A DNA stretch of 64,000 nt from Burkholderiales bacterium (GCA_016192425.1 JACPUE010000028.1:99307-163306), one strand, 5' to 3'. Shown: positions 1 through 12,213, numbered from the stretch's first letter. The notes: generated by a model from the letters alone, not told the origin. Translations and numbers: made by a program.

Positions 1-2
1 TC

Positions 3-854
3 GAAACCTCCACCCCGCTGGGCAACGGCGCGTTCAACACCAAGATCGAAGCCGACTTCTACGGCTACTGCGGCGCCGAATGCAACCGCAACCGCCTGCG
101 CCTGCGCCACGCCTATGGCGAATACGCTGGCTGGCTGATCGGCCAGACCTGGTCCACCTTCATGGACACCGACAACCTGCCCGAGACGGTGGACTTCAAC
201 GGCCCGCCGGGCGCCACGTTCCGCCGCCCCACCCAGGCGCGCTACACCTACAACAACCCCCAACTGGCCAAGTTCCAGTTTGCGCTGGAAGAACCCTCTG
301 ACGGCGCACACTCGCCCAACCTGGTCGCCCGCGTGGACAAGGGCTTTGACTGGGGCAGCCTGAGCGCACGCGTGCTGTCGCATGAACAGCGCATCAGCGG
401 CGTGAGCAAGCGCGGCATGGGCCTGGGCCTGTCGGGTTCGTACAAGATCACGGGCACCACCACCCTGATGGGCCAGTACACGCTGATGGACGGCGACAAC
501 GACGGCGCCTACCTCGTGGGCGCCAACTACCCGGTGGTCGATGGCACCACGCTGCGCCTGGACCGCGCCCAGGGCGTGGTGCTGGGGCTGGCCAATGTGT
601 TCAGCGAACAATTGCGCGGCACGCTGTCCATGGGCTGGGTGCGCTCGCGCAACCGCCTGGGCGACGCCTACGTGACGGCCTACGGCGATACCGGCAACCT
701 GCGCCTGTTCCAGTGGCATGCAGGCATGTACTACACCCCGATCAAGAACGTCGAACTCGGTACCGAGCTGCTGGGCGGCCGCCGCACCACCTTCGGCGGC
801 GCCACGGGCAACATGACGCGCCTGAACCTGCAGGCGCGCTACCTGTTCAACTGA
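3..854 (+). CDS. DcaP-like outer membrane porin, C-terminal part
   Basis: The reading frame is open from the left edge of the window, so the N-terminus and signal peptide lie outside it. About 283 residues are visible. They show alternating beta-strand character and an RLRLRHAYGE...GQTWSTFMD segment typical of DcaP-family trimeric porins, and the protein ends on aromatic YLFN, as expected for BAM recognition. Such porins pass small, often anionic, solutes through the outer membrane; the substrate cannot be read from the sequence. A strong intrinsic terminator follows at once, so this is the last gene of its transcript. The family call is by resemblance; a generic Gram-negative porin is the alternative. 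Confidence 0.75.
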   Translation, partial: ETSTPLGNGAFNTKIEADFYGYCGAECNRNRLRLRHAYGEYAGWLIGQTWSTFMDTDNLPETVDFNGPPGATFRRPTQARYTYNNPQLAKFQFALEEPSDGAHSPNLVARVDKGFDWGSLSARVLSHEQRISGVSKRGMGLGLSGSYKITGTTTLMGQYTLMDGDNDGAYLVGANYPVVDGTTLRLDRAQGVVLGLANVFSEQLRGTLSMGWVRSRNRLGDAYVTAYGDTGNLRLFQWHAGMYYTPIKNVELGTELLGGRRTTFGGATGNMTRLNLQARYLFN

Positions 855-876
855 TCCGGCCCTCTGCCGTTCACCA

Positions 877-912
877 GGCTGGCCGGGCAACCGGCCAGCC
901 TTTTCTTTTTTT
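877..912 (+). terminator. Rho-independent terminator after the porin gene
   Basis: A perfect 10-bp stem (GGCTGGCCGG / CCGGCCAGCC) with a GCAA tetraloop is followed by a run of 11 T interrupted by one C. It starts 22 bases after the porin stop codon and ends just before the next start codon. Confidence 0.93.
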
Positions 913-919
913 GACCGCC

Positions 920-1810
920 ATGCGTACCGAACGATGGGGCCTGATGGCCTTGCTGGTGGTGACCCTGGTCTGGGGCACCACCTTTCCTGCCATGAAGCTG
1001 CTGTCTGCGCAGCTCGATGCGCTGCAGATCATCTGGTGGCGCTTTGCCATCGCGCTGCTGGTGCTCGCCCCCTTGTGGCGCGGCATGCGGCGCAGCGAGC
1101 GGCGCTGGGGCCTGCTGCTGGGCGGGCTGCTGTTCCTGGCGTTCTGGCTGCAGATCGAAGGGCTGGCGCGCACCAGCAGCAACCGCAATGCCTTTGTCAC
1201 GGGCCTGAACGTGCTGGTGGTGCCGCTCATCGCCATGCTGGCCCTGGGGCGGCGCTATGGCTGGCAATTGTGGGCTGCCTGCGCCCTGGCGTGTGCTGGC
1301 ATGGCGCTGATGTTCCACGAGGACGAACCCTGGAACCTGGGCGATTCGCTCACGCTGGCCAGCACGGTGTTCTATGCCATCTACATCCTCGCGCTGGAGG
1401 AAAGCGCCCGCCGCACCCTGGCGCAGCCGCTGCGCGCCACGCGCATGGCTGCCGTGCAGGCCAGCGTGATGCTGGCAGCGTCCAGCGCCTTGCTGCTGGC
1501 GCGGGGCGCAGAGCTGCCGCTGGTCCGGTTGCAGACGCTGGAGCCCCACGCCCTGGCAGCACTGGTCTACCTGGGCGTGCTGGCCAGCGTGGTGGTGGTG
1601 ACGCTGCAGGCCTGGGGCCAGCAGCGGGTGGACGCGATGCGCAGCGCCATCGTCTTTGGCCTGGAGCCTGTCTTTGCGGCCATGACCGCCTGGGTGTTGC
1701 TGGGAGAACGGCTGGGTTGGTCCGGGCTGGCAGGTGCTGCGCTGATCATTGGCGCGCTGGTGCTAAGCCAGCTCCAGCCACCGGCCAAGGTACAGTTCAC
1801 GGCGCAGTGA
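920..1810 (+). CDS. EamA/DMT-family inner membrane transporter
   Basis: A 296-residue protein with about ten hydrophobic segments in two repeated halves, the usual length and form of the drug/metabolite transporter superfamily. The N-terminal half contains VWGTTFPAMKLL and the C-terminal half GLEPVFAAMTAW...GERLGW, both recurrent EamA motifs. The ATG at 920 is chosen because it begins a typical EamA N-terminus just after the terminator; the frame is open further upstream into the porin gene. These proteins export amino acids or other small metabolites; the substrate is unknown. The last 14 bases overlap convergently with the end of mrdA. Confidence 0.85.
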   Translation: MRTERWGLMALLVVTLVWGTTFPAMKLLSAQLDALQIIWWRFAIALLVLAPLWRGMRRSERRWGLLLGGLLFLAFWLQIEGLARTSSNRNAFVTGLNVLVVPLIAMLALGRRYGWQLWAACALACAGMALMFHEDEPWNLGDSLTLASTVFYAIYILALEESARRTLAQPLRATRMAAVQASVMLAASSALLLARGAELPLVRLQTLEPHALAALVYLGVLASVVVVTLQAWGQQRVDAMRSAIVFGLEPVFAAMTAWVLLGERLGWSGLAGAALIIGALVLSQLQPPAKVQFTAQ

Positions 1811-3737
1811 GCGCGATGTCTTCCACCCTGCGCGGTTTGCCCATGGGGGCGGATGCCTGGCTCTTGCGCACGGCGGCCATGTCCTCTTCGCTGGGGTACT
1901 GGCCCAGCAGCCAATAGTCGAACACCCGGCGCGCAATGGGCGCGGCGCTGGCGGCGCCAAAGCCAGCGTTTTCCACGATCAGGGCCAGCGCGATCTGCGG
2001 TTCTTCTGCGGGAGCAAACGCAGCAAAGAGCGAATGGTCGCGCTGGTGTTCCTCCAGCAGCCGGGCGTTGTACCTCACGTTCTGTCCCAGGCTCACGGCC
2101 TGGGCCGTACCGGTCTTGCCTGCCGAGGTGTAGGGCGCACCTGCAAACACCCTGGTGCCGGTGCCGCCCTTGTTCACGGCCACCAGGGCGTTGCGCACGA
2201 TTTCCACGTTCTTCGGTGAAAAGCCCAGGTTCTCCGCAGGCGCCTGTTCGACCTGGGCCACCGCACCCGTCACCGAATCACGCACCGCCTTGGCCAGGTG
2301 GGGCCGGTAGCGGGTGCCGCCATTGGCCAGCGTGGCTTCGGCCAATGCAAGCTGCAGCATGGTGAAGTTGTTGTAGCCCTGGCCGATGCCCAGGGACACG
2401 GTTTCGCCAGGAAACCAGCGCTTGGCCTCGGCGCGCTTGTTGATCTGGCGCTTCCACGCAGTGCTGGGCAGCACGCCACGCACTTCGCCGCCCAGGTCGA
2501 TGCCGGTGATCTGCCCAAAGCCCAGGGGCTTCATGAAATCGTGGATGGTGTCCACACCCAGTTCTACGCCCAGCGAATAGAAGTAGGTGTTGCTGGAGAA
2601 CTGGATGGCACGGTGCATGTCCACACCGCCCAGCCCGCCCTCGTGGCTTCGGAACGTACGCCCGCCGTAGTTGTAGAAGCCTGGGTCGTTGATCACCAGG
2701 CTGGGCGATCGCCTGCCCAGTTGCAGCGCCGCCATGGCCATGAACGGCTTGTAGGTGGAGCCCGGCGGATAGGTGCCGCGCAGGGCACGGTTGAGCAGGG
2801 GCTTGTCCACCGAGGTGTTCAAGGCGTTCCAGTTCTCGGCGTCGATGCCTTCGACAAACAGGTTGGGGTCGAAGGTTGGCTTGCTCACCAGCGCCAGCAC
2901 TTCACCGTTGCGCGGATCGATGGCGACCAGCGCACCCCGGCGTTCGCCATAGAGTTCTTCCACCATTTTCTGCAGCTTGATGTCCAGCGTGAGCATCACG
3001 GTCTGCCCTGGCGTGGCCGGAAAGCTGTCAAGCTTGCGCACTGCGCGCCCGCCTGCCGATGTTTCCATCTGCTCCACGCCAGTGGTACCGTGCAGCAGCC
3101 CCTCGTAGCTTTGCTCAATGCCCAGCTTGCCGATGTACTCGGTGCCCCGGTAGTTGGCCTCGTCCTCGGAGTCCTGGATGCGCGCCTTTTCCACCTGGTT
3201 GATGCGGCCGATGTAGCCGATGGCGTGGCTGCCCACCTCGCCCAGGGGATAGCTGCGGAACAGACGGGCCTTCACATCCACGCCAGGAAAGCGGTAGCGC
3301 TGCGCCGTGAAGCGGGCGACTTCCTCGTCGCTCAAGCGGGTGCGGATGGGCAAGGATTCAAAGCCCTTGGTTTCCTCCATGAGCCGCTTGAAACGGCGCC
3401 GATCGCGGTGCTGGATCTCGATGATTTCGGCCAGGCCATCGATGGTCTGCTCCAGGTTGTCCACCTTGGAAGGCGTGATTTCCAGCGTGTAGGCCGAATA
3501 GTTGGTGGCCAGCACCACGCCGTTGCGGTCCAGGATGAGGCCCCGGTTGGGCACGATGGGAACCACCGCCGTGCGGTTGCTTTCCGCCTGGTCTGCCAGG
3601 TCCTCGTGGCGATGCACCTGCAGGAACACCAGCCGCGCCACCAGCAGGCCAAACGCCAGCAGCACCACCAGCCCCAGCACCACCACCCGGATGCGAAAGC
3701 GGCGCGCTTCGGCTTCGACGTTGCGCAGCTCGGTCAT
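1797..3737 (-). CDS. mrdA: Penicillin-binding protein 2 (peptidoglycan transpeptidase)
   Basis: A 646-residue class B PBP that cross-links peptidoglycan during rod elongation. One membrane anchor (residues about 17-40) is followed by the dimerisation/pedestal region and a transpeptidase domain with all three active-site motifs: S327-T-Y-K330, S381-S-N383 and K541-T-G. It is the last gene of mreB-mreC-mreD-mrdA; 31 bases separate it from mreD. rodA, often next to it, is not the following gene here. Its 3' end overlaps the convergent EamA gene by 14 bases, with no obvious bidirectional terminator. Confidence 0.97.
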   Translation of the reverse strand: MTELRNVEAEARRFRIRVVVLGLVVLLAFGLLVARLVFLQVHRHEDLADQAESNRTAVVPIVPNRGLILDRNGVVLATNYSAYTLEITPSKVDNLEQTIDGLAEIIEIQHRDRRRFKRLMEETKGFESLPIRTRLSDEEVARFTAQRYRFPGVDVKARLFRSYPLGEVGSHAIGYIGRINQVEKARIQDSEDEANYRGTEYIGKLGIEQSYEGLLHGTTGVEQMETSAGGRAVRKLDSFPATPGQTVMLTLDIKLQKMVEELYGERRGALVAIDPRNGEVLALVSKPTFDPNLFVEGIDAENWNALNTSVDKPLLNRALRGTYPPGSTYKPFMAMAALQLGRRSPSLVINDPGFYNYGGRTFRSHEGGLGGVDMHRAIQFSSNTYFYSLGVELGVDTIHDFMKPLGFGQITGIDLGGEVRGVLPSTAWKRQINKRAEAKRWFPGETVSLGIGQGYNNFTMLQLALAEATLANGGTRYRPHLAKAVRDSVTGAVAQVEQAPAENLGFSPKNVEIVRNALVAVNKGGTGTRVFAGAPYTSAGKTGTAQAVSLGQNVRYNARLLEEHQRDHSLFAAFAPAEEPQIALALIVENAGFGAASAAPIARRVFDYWLLGQYPSEEDMAAVRKSQASAPMGKPRRVEDIALTAP

Positions 3738-3768
3738 CGCTCAGCCATCCCCTGTGCAGGCGCAGCCC

Positions 3769-4284
3769 TCACGGGCGCTTGTCCTGCGCATCGACCGAAC
3801 GGCGCTGCGGCGCCAGCAATACCCAACTGACCAGGGGCCACAGCAAGGCCTCCAGCAAGGGCGCCAGCACGATGCCCCAACCGGGCATGCCACGCCCGGC
3901 CAACAGCCCTGCCAGCACGTAGGCCGCATGCGCCGCAATGAACAGACCCACCATCTGCCAGGGCTGCTGCAAGGGCCGCAGCCACAACACCCGCCGATGG
4001 AACAAGCGGGTGCCAAACATCAGCACGGTGTAGGCCATGGCATGCTGCCCCAGCAGGGAGGAGTGGTGCACATCCATGCACAGGCCCAACATGAAACCGA
4101 TGCCCATGCCCACGCGCCAAGGCTGGTGCACCCCCCAGAAGGCCAGGGCCAGAACCAGCGCATCGGGCAACCAGACCACAGCCCCCAGGGGCAGCAGGTT
4201 GATGGCCAGCGCCACCAGCAGGCTGGTCGTGATGAAACCGGGATTGACGGGCAGCAGCAGTTGCTGCCCACGGGGCATGATCAT
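3769..4284 (-). CDS. mreD: Rod shape-determining protein MreD
   Basis: A hydrophobic protein of about 171 residues with five to six membrane segments, the usual MreD size. MreD is an inner-membrane part of the elongasome and works with MreC and PBP2. The start at 4284 is chosen because a GGAGG ribosome site lies six bases upstream; the frame stays open to 4440 but that part is rich in Arg and Cys and unlike MreD. A second ATG follows at 4278. It lies between mreC and mrdA in the expected order. Confidence 0.92.
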   Translation of the reverse strand: MIMPRGQQLLLPVNPGFITTSLLVALAINLLPLGAVVWLPDALVLALAFWGVHQPWRVGMGIGFMLGLCMDVHHSSLLGQHAMAYTVLMFGTRLFHRRVLWLRPLQQPWQMVGLFIAAHAAYVLAGLLAGRGMPGWGIVLAPLLEALLWPLVSWVLLAPQRRSVDAQDKRP

Positions 4285-4345
4285 GCGCCGCCTCCAAGGC
4301 CCAGCGCAGAACCGGGCATGGCCATGGACGAAGGGTTCATGCGTT

Positions 4346-5269
4346 TCATTTGCGCCCTTTCTTGCGGGCGGGCGTTTCTTCTGCCGCCGCTTCCGGGCGC
4401 TGCGGCAGGCGCATGGCTTCTGGCTGCAGCACCAGCACATGGCGCGCGCCCTGAATGGCAGCTACCGGCGCGCAGTAAATGCGGGCAAAGGCAGAGTCTG
4501 CACGCCGCTCAACGCGGACCACACGGGCCACGGGCAACCCTGCCGGGTAGACCCCGTCCAGGCCGCTGGTGGTCAGCATGTCGCCGTCCTGCACATCGGC
4601 ATTGGCCGACACAAAGCGCAACTCCATGCCGCCGCCGTGGCTGGCGACGGGATCGCCGTAGGCCACACCACGGGCCCCGGTGCGGGCGTTGAGCACAGGG
4701 ATGGCCTGCTCGCGGTCGGTCAGCAGCGTGACCTCGCTGACCAACGGATACACCCGTGTGACCTGCCCCAGCACCCCCGCCCCGTCAAGCACAGGAGAGC
4801 CGGGCTGCACGTCGGCATCCTGCCCCCGGTCCAGCATGACACGGCGGGTATAGGGGTCTGCGGTTTCGTACAGGATCTGCGCGGCCAGAGAGGGGACTTT
4901 CAGCCGCTCGCGCAGCCCCAGCAGCTTGCGCAGCGCTTCGTTCTCCTGGGCCAGCGTCTCCGACTGGTGGACCTGCAGCGATCTTTGCGCCATCTGTGCA
5001 CGCGCCGCCTCTGCCTCGGCCTTGGCATCCTGGAGGGATTGGAAGTACCCCGTCCCCCTGGTAGCCCATTCCACAGGCTGGAGCATGATCCACTGGGCCG
5101 GATACAGCACGGCAGCCACCGCCTTGCGCAAGGGATCGGTGATGCGCAGGCGCGCGTCGGCCACCATCAAAAACAGCGCCAACGCGCTGTAGAGCACCAG
5201 CTGCGACAGGGCCGAGGGCCCCTGCCGGAACAGGGAAGGTGCGCTGCGTTCCAGGGTTCCAAGCGGCAT
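4346..5269 (-). CDS. mreC: Rod shape-determining protein MreC
   Basis: A 307-residue bitopic protein: a short cytoplasmic N-terminus, one membrane helix (about residues 23-40), a coiled coil (about 65-115, rich in Glu, Ala, Gln) and the periplasmic beta domains with the pattern DPYTRRVMLDRG and VLDGAGVLGQV typical of MreC. It organises the elongation complex by binding PBP2. The C-terminus is a Lys/Arg-rich tail (RPEAAAEETPARKKGRK). It is the second gene of the operon, 90 bases after mreB. Confidence 0.95.
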   Translation of the reverse strand: MPLGTLERSAPSLFRQGPSALSQLVLYSALALFLMVADARLRITDPLRKAVAAVLYPAQWIMLQPVEWATRGTGYFQSLQDAKAEAEAARAQMAQRSLQVHQSETLAQENEALRKLLGLRERLKVPSLAAQILYETADPYTRRVMLDRGQDADVQPGSPVLDGAGVLGQVTRVYPLVSEVTLLTDREQAIPVLNARTGARGVAYGDPVASHGGGMELRFVSANADVQDGDMLTTSGLDGVYPAGLPVARVVRVERRADSAFARIYCAPVAAIQGARHVLVLQPEAMRLPQRPEAAAEETPARKKGRK

Positions 5270-5359
5270 GGGCGTTCAGGCGGTGCGGACAGGCTGGGCG
5301 GTGGAATGGTCTCACGCCTGGCCCGGCTTGCGCTGCAGCGGGTGGGCGCGCAAGCCGCC

Positions 5360-6403
<1,044 letters not shown>

Positions 6404-6619
6404 TCAAAAATCCTCTCGGGCAGGGCAGGCGCTTCGGCTTGCCATCGCCGGTGTGGTGGCATTCAAATTGACTCTATTGCGCGCAACTGCCTGCCAATAG
6501 ACGGCCATGTGCAGCCTTGTGCGGCAAAGGCGGGATAATACCGCATCCCCTGTGAATAACTTGTCCCGGAAAACCCGTTGTTCAAGCTTTACATCCGGTT
6601 TCTGTAGGCACCCCCCTCT
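6404..6619. promoter_or_regulatory. Divergent control region between mreB and gatC
   Basis: This 216-base non-coding segment must hold the promoters of both operons. It is visibly less GC-rich than its surroundings. A TTGACT hexamer lies at 6468-6473 and a GATAAT hexamer at 6534-6539 on the plus strand, but they are too far apart to be one promoter. No confident -35/-10 pair could be assigned on either strand. Confidence 0.3.
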
Positions 6620-6919
6620 ATGGCACTGACACCCCAGGACATTGGCCGCATCGCCCATCTAGCACGGCTGGAACTCGCCCCCCAGGAAAGTGAGCGCATG
6701 CTCACCCAACTGAACGGTTTTTTTGACATCGTGGAGCAGATGCGGGCTGTGGACACCCGCGGCCTGGAGCCGCTGGCCCACCCGGTGGCCGCCATCCAGG
6801 ACGTGCAGTTGCGCCTGCGCGAAGACGTGGCCAGCGAGCCCAACCAGCGCGAAGCCAACCAGCAAAGCGCGCCCGCCGTCGAGCGCGGCCTGTTCCTGGT
6901 GCCCAAAGTGATCGAGTGA
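6620..6919 (+). CDS. gatC: Asp-tRNA(Asn)/Glu-tRNA(Gln) amidotransferase subunit C
   Basis: A 99-residue GatC, the small subunit that stabilises GatA-GatB. It starts [19 protein letters not shown] and carries the [16 protein letters not shown] and VEPLAHP-like stretch typical of the family. It is the first gene of gatCAB, which converts misacylated Glu-tRNA(Gln) or Asp-tRNA(Asn) to the correct amides in organisms lacking the cognate synthetase. gatA starts 7 bases downstream. Confidence 0.96.
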   Translation: MALTPQDIGRIAHLARLELAPQESERMLTQLNGFFDIVEQMRAVDTRGLEPLAHPVAAIQDVQLRLREDVASEPNQREANQQSAPAVERGLFLVPKVIE

Positions 6920-6926
6920 GCCCCGC

Positions 6927-8420
6927 ATGACCCAACCCGCACTGCATGACCTGGGCGTGGCCCAGCTCGCCACCGAACTGCGCCAGCGCCGCGTGTCCGC
7001 CGTCGAAGCGGCGCAGCACTTCCTGGCCCGCGCCAAAGACCACCAGCACCTGGGCGCCTACGTGGCCCTGAACGAAGACGCCACCCTGGCCCAGGCGCGC
7101 GCCGCCGACGCGCGCCTTGCCGCTGGCACGGCTGGCGCCCTGGAAGGCGTGCCGCTGGCACACAAGGACATCTTCGTCACGCGCGACTTCCCCAGCACCG
7201 CTGGCTCGAAGATGCTGGCGGGCTACCGCTCGCCCTTCGACGCCACGGTGGTGGCGCGCCTGGCCCAGGCGGGCTGCGTGACCCTGGGCAAGCTCAACTG
7301 CGACGAATTTGCCATGGGCTCGGCCAACGAGAACTCCGCCGTGGCTCCGGTGGGCTTTGACGCCCCGGCCCCCGTGCGCAACCCCTGGGATACCAGCCGC
7401 ATCCCCGGCGGCTCCTCGGGCGGCAGCGCCGTGGCCGTGGCCGCGCGCCTGGCACCCGCCGTGACCGGCACCGACACCGGCGGCTCGATCCGCCAGCCTG
7501 CCAGCTTCTGCGGCATTACCGGCATCAAACCCACCTACGGCCGCGCCAGCCGCTACGGCATGATCGCCTTTGCATCGAGCCTCGATCAGGCCGGGCCCAT
7601 GGCCCGCAGCGCCGAGGACTGCGCACTGCTGCTCTCGGCCCTGTGCGGCCCCGACCCGGACCGCGACTCCACCTCGCTGGACATGCCCGCCGAAGACTAC
7701 AGCCGCTCGCTGAACGACTCGCTCGACGGCCTGCGCATCGGCATCCCGGCCGAGTTCTTCGGCGAAGGCCTGGCGAGCGACGTGCGCGCCGCCGTCGATG
7801 GCGCGCTGAAAGAATACGAAAAGCTCGGCGCAAAGCTGGTGCCCATCAGCCTGCCGCGCACCGAGCTGTCGATCCCGGTGTACTACATCATCGCCCCGGC
7901 CGAGGCCTCGTCCAACCTCTCGCGCTTTGACGGCGTGAAGTTCGGCCACCGCGCCAAGGACTATGGCGACCTGCTCGACATGTACAAGAAGACGCGCGCC
8001 GAAGGCTTTGGCGACGAGGTCAAGCGCCGCATCATGATCGGTACCTATGTGCTGAGCCACGGCTACTACGACGCCTACTACCTGCAGGCGCAGAAGATCC
8101 GCCGCATGATCGCCGACGACTTCCAGAATGCCTTCAAGGACTGCGATCTCATCGCAGGCCCCGTGGCCCCCACCGTGGCCTGGAAGCTGGGCGAGCACGG
8201 CAGCAACCCGCTGGCCGACTACCTGGCCGACATCTTCACCCTGCCCGCATCGCTGGCGGGCCTGCCCGGCATGAGCGTGCCCGCGGGCTTTGGCGAAGGC
8301 GGCATGCCCGTGGGGCTGCAGCTCATCGGCAACTACTTCAGCGAGGCGCGCCTGCTCAACGCTGCGCACCGCCTGCAGCAAGCCACCGACTTCCACCTCC
8401 GCGCACCGGAGGGCATCTGA
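6927..8420 (+). CDS. gatA: Asp-tRNA(Asn)/Glu-tRNA(Gln) amidotransferase subunit A
   Basis: A 497-residue amidase-signature enzyme that releases ammonia from glutamine for the GatB reaction. The Ser-cisSer-Lys triad is visible: K80 in AHKDIFV, the GGSSGGSA loop (S163/S164) and S187 in TDTGGSIRQ. Length is normal. It sits between gatC and gatB; the gatB start follows 2 bases after its stop, so the genes are probably translated together. Confidence 0.98.
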   Translation: MTQPALHDLGVAQLATELRQRRVSAVEAAQHFLARAKDHQHLGAYVALNEDATLAQARAADARLAAGTAGALEGVPLAHKDIFVTRDFPSTAGSKMLAGYRSPFDATVVARLAQAGCVTLGKLNCDEFAMGSANENSAVAPVGFDAPAPVRNPWDTSRIPGGSSGGSAVAVAARLAPAVTGTDTGGSIRQPASFCGITGIKPTYGRASRYGMIAFASSLDQAGPMARSAEDCALLLSALCGPDPDRDSTSLDMPAEDYSRSLNDSLDGLRIGIPAEFFGEGLASDVRAAVDGALKEYEKLGAKLVPISLPRTELSIPVYYIIAPAEASSNLSRFDGVKFGHRAKDYGDLLDMYKKTRAEGFGDEVKRRIMIGTYVLSHGYYDAYYLQAQKIRRMIADDFQNAFKDCDLIAGPVAPTVAWKLGEHGSNPLADYLADIFTLPASLAGLPGMSVPAGFGEGGMPVGLQLIGNYFSEARLLNAAHRLQQATDFHLRAPEGI

Positions 8421-8422
8421 CC

Positions 8423-9871
<1,449 letters not shown>

Positions 9872-9912
9872 AGATCAAGAAGGGGCGGCAGTGCAAGAGC
9901 CGCCAGCCCGGT

Positions 9913-10620
9913 TCAGCGCGGCGCGGCGGGTGACGCTGCAGGCACCGTAGCGGTGGCGGCCTGCGCCGGTGCTGGGGCTGCGCGCGCTGCCCACAGCTCC
10001 TTGAGCTGCACCAGCTCGGCATCAAAGCGCTGGTGCACGCGGCGCTTTTCCTGGTCCTGCCCGGCGATGAAGCGCTGCTGCTCGGCGACTTCTTCGGTGT
10101 TTTCGAGCAGTTGGCGCTGCAATTGCATGGGGGCCTTGGCGGGATCCTTGCGGTAGAACTCCATCTCCACGTCGATCTTCTTGCGCCGCTCCTGCAGTTC
10201 GGCAATGCGCTTCTTGGCCGTGGCCGTGACCTCATCGACATGCGTGATCGCAGCGGCGCGTTCGGCATCGTGGGCGGCCTTGTCGGGGTAGCGCGCCAGC
10301 AGCACGCGCTCGCGGCGGCGCTCCTCGGCAATGCGGTTGCGCTCTTCCAGATTCTTGCGCCGCTGGATTTCCAGGGCTTCGCGCTCATGCTCGGTGAGCG
10401 TGGGGCCGATCACGCGGCGCACGGTGCCCGTGGGGCCGAGTTCGCGCTGCTCGCGGTCTATGCATTCGGGAATAGGGCGGTCAGAGGTCAGGCGCCTGCC
10501 GCTTTTGTCCACGCAGGAATAAATGCCGGACGCAGGCGTAACGGGCTGCGCCAGGGCAACCGTCCCCAAGGCCGCCAGCAGCAGGCCCGCAACCGTAGGA
10601 CACCCGCGAAGAACGTTCAA
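9913..10620 (-). CDS. DUF4124-type secreted coiled-coil protein
   Basis: A 235-residue protein with a signal peptide (VAGLLLAALGTVALAQ), then a short DUF4124-like segment (IYSCVDKSGRRLTSDRPI) and a long charged coiled coil (about residues 75-200, rich in Glu, Arg, Ala, Gln). The C-terminus is Ala/Pro-rich. The start is set at a TTG at 10620, with AAGGA seven bases upstream and only 4 bases after the pyrE stop; a GTG at 10641 inside pyrE is the alternative. Likely periplasmic; function unknown. Probably co-transcribed with pyrE. Confidence 0.7.
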   Translation of the reverse strand: MNVLRGCPTVAGLLLAALGTVALAQPVTPASGIYSCVDKSGRRLTSDRPIPECIDREQRELGPTGTVRRVIGPTLTEHEREALEIQRRKNLEERNRIAEERRRERVLLARYPDKAAHDAERAAAITHVDEVTATAKKRIAELQERRKKIDVEMEFYRKDPAKAPMQLQRQLLENTEEVAEQQRFIAGQDQEKRRVHQRFDAELVQLKELWAARAAPAPAQAATATVPAASPAAPR

Positions 10621-10624
10621 TGCA

Positions 10625-11323
10625 TCATCCTTGGTGGACACCGTAACGCTGGCGGTAGGCCAACACCCGTTCATGGTGGGGTGCCATTTCGCCCCCGCCA
10701 TGGTGCGATAGATAAAGCAATAAGTCTGCCAGTGTAGCGATAGCACAGACCTTCAGCCCGAGTTGCTCGCGCACGTACTGCACGGCACTGTACGGCACAT
10801 CCTGGCCATTCTCGGTGGCTTTTTCCTGGCGGTCCAGCGCAATGGCCACGGCGTGGGGCGTGGCGCCTGCGCTGCGGATCAGGGCGATGGACTCGCGCGC
10901 CGCCGTGCCGGCCGACATCACATCGTCCACGATGAGCACGCGGCCGCGCAGCGGCGCGCCCACCAGCATGCCGCCCTCACCGTGGTCCTTGGCTTCCTTG
11001 CGGTTGTAGGCAAAGGGCACGTTGCGCCCCAGCCGCGCCAGCTCCACCGCCACCGTGGCGGCCAGCGGAATGCCCTTGTAGGCCGGGCCGAACACCATGT
11101 CGAACTCGATGCCGCTGGCCAGCAGGGCTTTTGCATAGAATTGCGCGAGGCGGCCAAGTTTGCTGCCATCATCGAACAGCCCGGCATTGAAAAAATACGG
11201 GCTCATGCGGCCCGCCTTGGTTTTGAACTCGCCAAACCGCAGAACGCCGGACTCCACGGCAAACTGCACAAAATCCTGCGCCAGACCGTCATCCGAAGCG
11301 GTGGGCATGCCTTGATCGACCAT
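10625..11323 (-). CDS. pyrE: Orotate phosphoribosyltransferase
   Basis: A 232-residue enzyme that makes orotidine 5'-phosphate from orotate and PRPP in pyrimidine synthesis. The PRPP-binding signature VLIVDDVMSAGTA is present, as are the FFNAGLFDDG and GPAYKGIPLA loops. The start codon (11321-11323) is only 12 bases from the divergent xth start, so its promoter must lie within xth coding sequence. Confidence 0.96.
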   Translation of the reverse strand: MVDQGMPTASDDGLAQDFVQFAVESGVLRFGEFKTKAGRMSPYFFNAGLFDDGSKLGRLAQFYAKALLASGIEFDMVFGPAYKGIPLAATVAVELARLGRNVPFAYNRKEAKDHGEGGMLVGAPLRGRVLIVDDVMSAGTAARESIALIRSAGATPHAVAIALDRQEKATENGQDVPYSAVQYVREQLGLKVCAIATLADLLLYLSHHGGGEMAPHHERVLAYRQRYGVHQG

Positions 11324-11335
11324 GGAGTGATTCCC

Positions 11336-12139
11336 TTGTTCCGTTTAACCAGCCTCAACCTCAACGGCATCCGCTCTGCCGCCACCAAAGGCGTGGAGCC
11401 CTGGATCGCCGCCACTGGCCCGGATTGTATTTGCGTGCAGGAAGTCAAGGCCCAGGCGGCTGATGTCCGGGGCCGCTTCGAGCAGCTGGCGGGGCTGCAG
11501 GGCCACTTTCATTTTGCCGAGAAGAAGGGCTACTCGGGCGTGGGCGTCTATACGCGGCACGAGCCCAGCGATGTGATCGCAGGCTTTGGCAGCCCCGAGT
11601 TCGACGCCGAAGGCCGCTACCTGGAACTGCGCTTTGACACCCCCCAGCGCAAGCTGTCCATCATCAGCGCGTACTTTCCCAGCGGATCCTCGGGCGAAGA
11701 GCGGCAGGAGGCCAAGTTCCGCTTTCTGGACCAGTTCCACCCGCATCTCATGCACGCCAAGGCGCAGCGGGACTTCATCCTGTGCGGCGACGTAAACATC
11801 GCCCACCAGCAGATCGACCTGAAGAACTGGCGCAGCAACCAGAAGAACAGCGGCTTTTTGCCCGAAGAGCGCGCCTGGATGACAAAGTTGTTGCACACAA
11901 CTGACCCGGACGGCGGTTTGGTGGACGTTTACCGCCAGCTCCACCCCCACACCACCGACGAGGCCTACACCTGGTGGAGCAACCGGGGCCAGGCCTGGGC
12001 CAACAACGTGGGCTGGCGGCTGGACTACCACTTGGCGTCCCCCCACCTGGCCGCCACGGCGCGCACGGCCCAGGTGTACAAAGAGCAGCGCTTCAGCGAC
12101 CATGCGCCGCTGACCATCGACTACGGCTTTGGCCTGTAA
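11336..12139 (+). CDS. xth: Exodeoxyribonuclease III / AP endonuclease
   Basis: A 267-residue member of the Xth/ExoA endonuclease-exonuclease-phosphatase family, which cleaves DNA at abasic sites in base excision repair. Visible motifs include TSLNLNGIRSA at the start, CVQEVKAQ (catalytic Glu), CGDVNIAHQQIDLKNW (Asp/Asn) and the C-terminal SDHAPLTIDYGF (Asp-His). The start is a TTG at 11336: it gives the normal N-terminus and has GGAG eight bases upstream. That ribosome site abuts the divergent pyrE start codon. Confidence 0.95.
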   Translation: MFRLTSLNLNGIRSAATKGVEPWIAATGPDCICVQEVKAQAADVRGRFEQLAGLQGHFHFAEKKGYSGVGVYTRHEPSDVIAGFGSPEFDAEGRYLELRFDTPQRKLSIISAYFPSGSSGEERQEAKFRFLDQFHPHLMHAKAQRDFILCGDVNIAHQQIDLKNWRSNQKNSGFLPEERAWMTKLLHTTDPDGGLVDVYRQLHPHTTDEAYTWWSNRGQAWANNVGWRLDYHLASPHLAATARTAQVYKEQRFSDHAPLTIDYGFGL

Positions 12140-12213
12140 AACCGGGTGCCAGCCACCCCGCCCTGGTTGCATGTTGTAACCTGTAGGCATGTACCCACTC
12201 ACGGCCCCACGCC

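Noticed and set aside
6468..6539. TTGACT (6468) with GATAAT (6534) as one promoter for gatC
   Set aside because: The hexamers are 60 bases apart, far from the 16-18 spacing needed; each may belong to different promoters.
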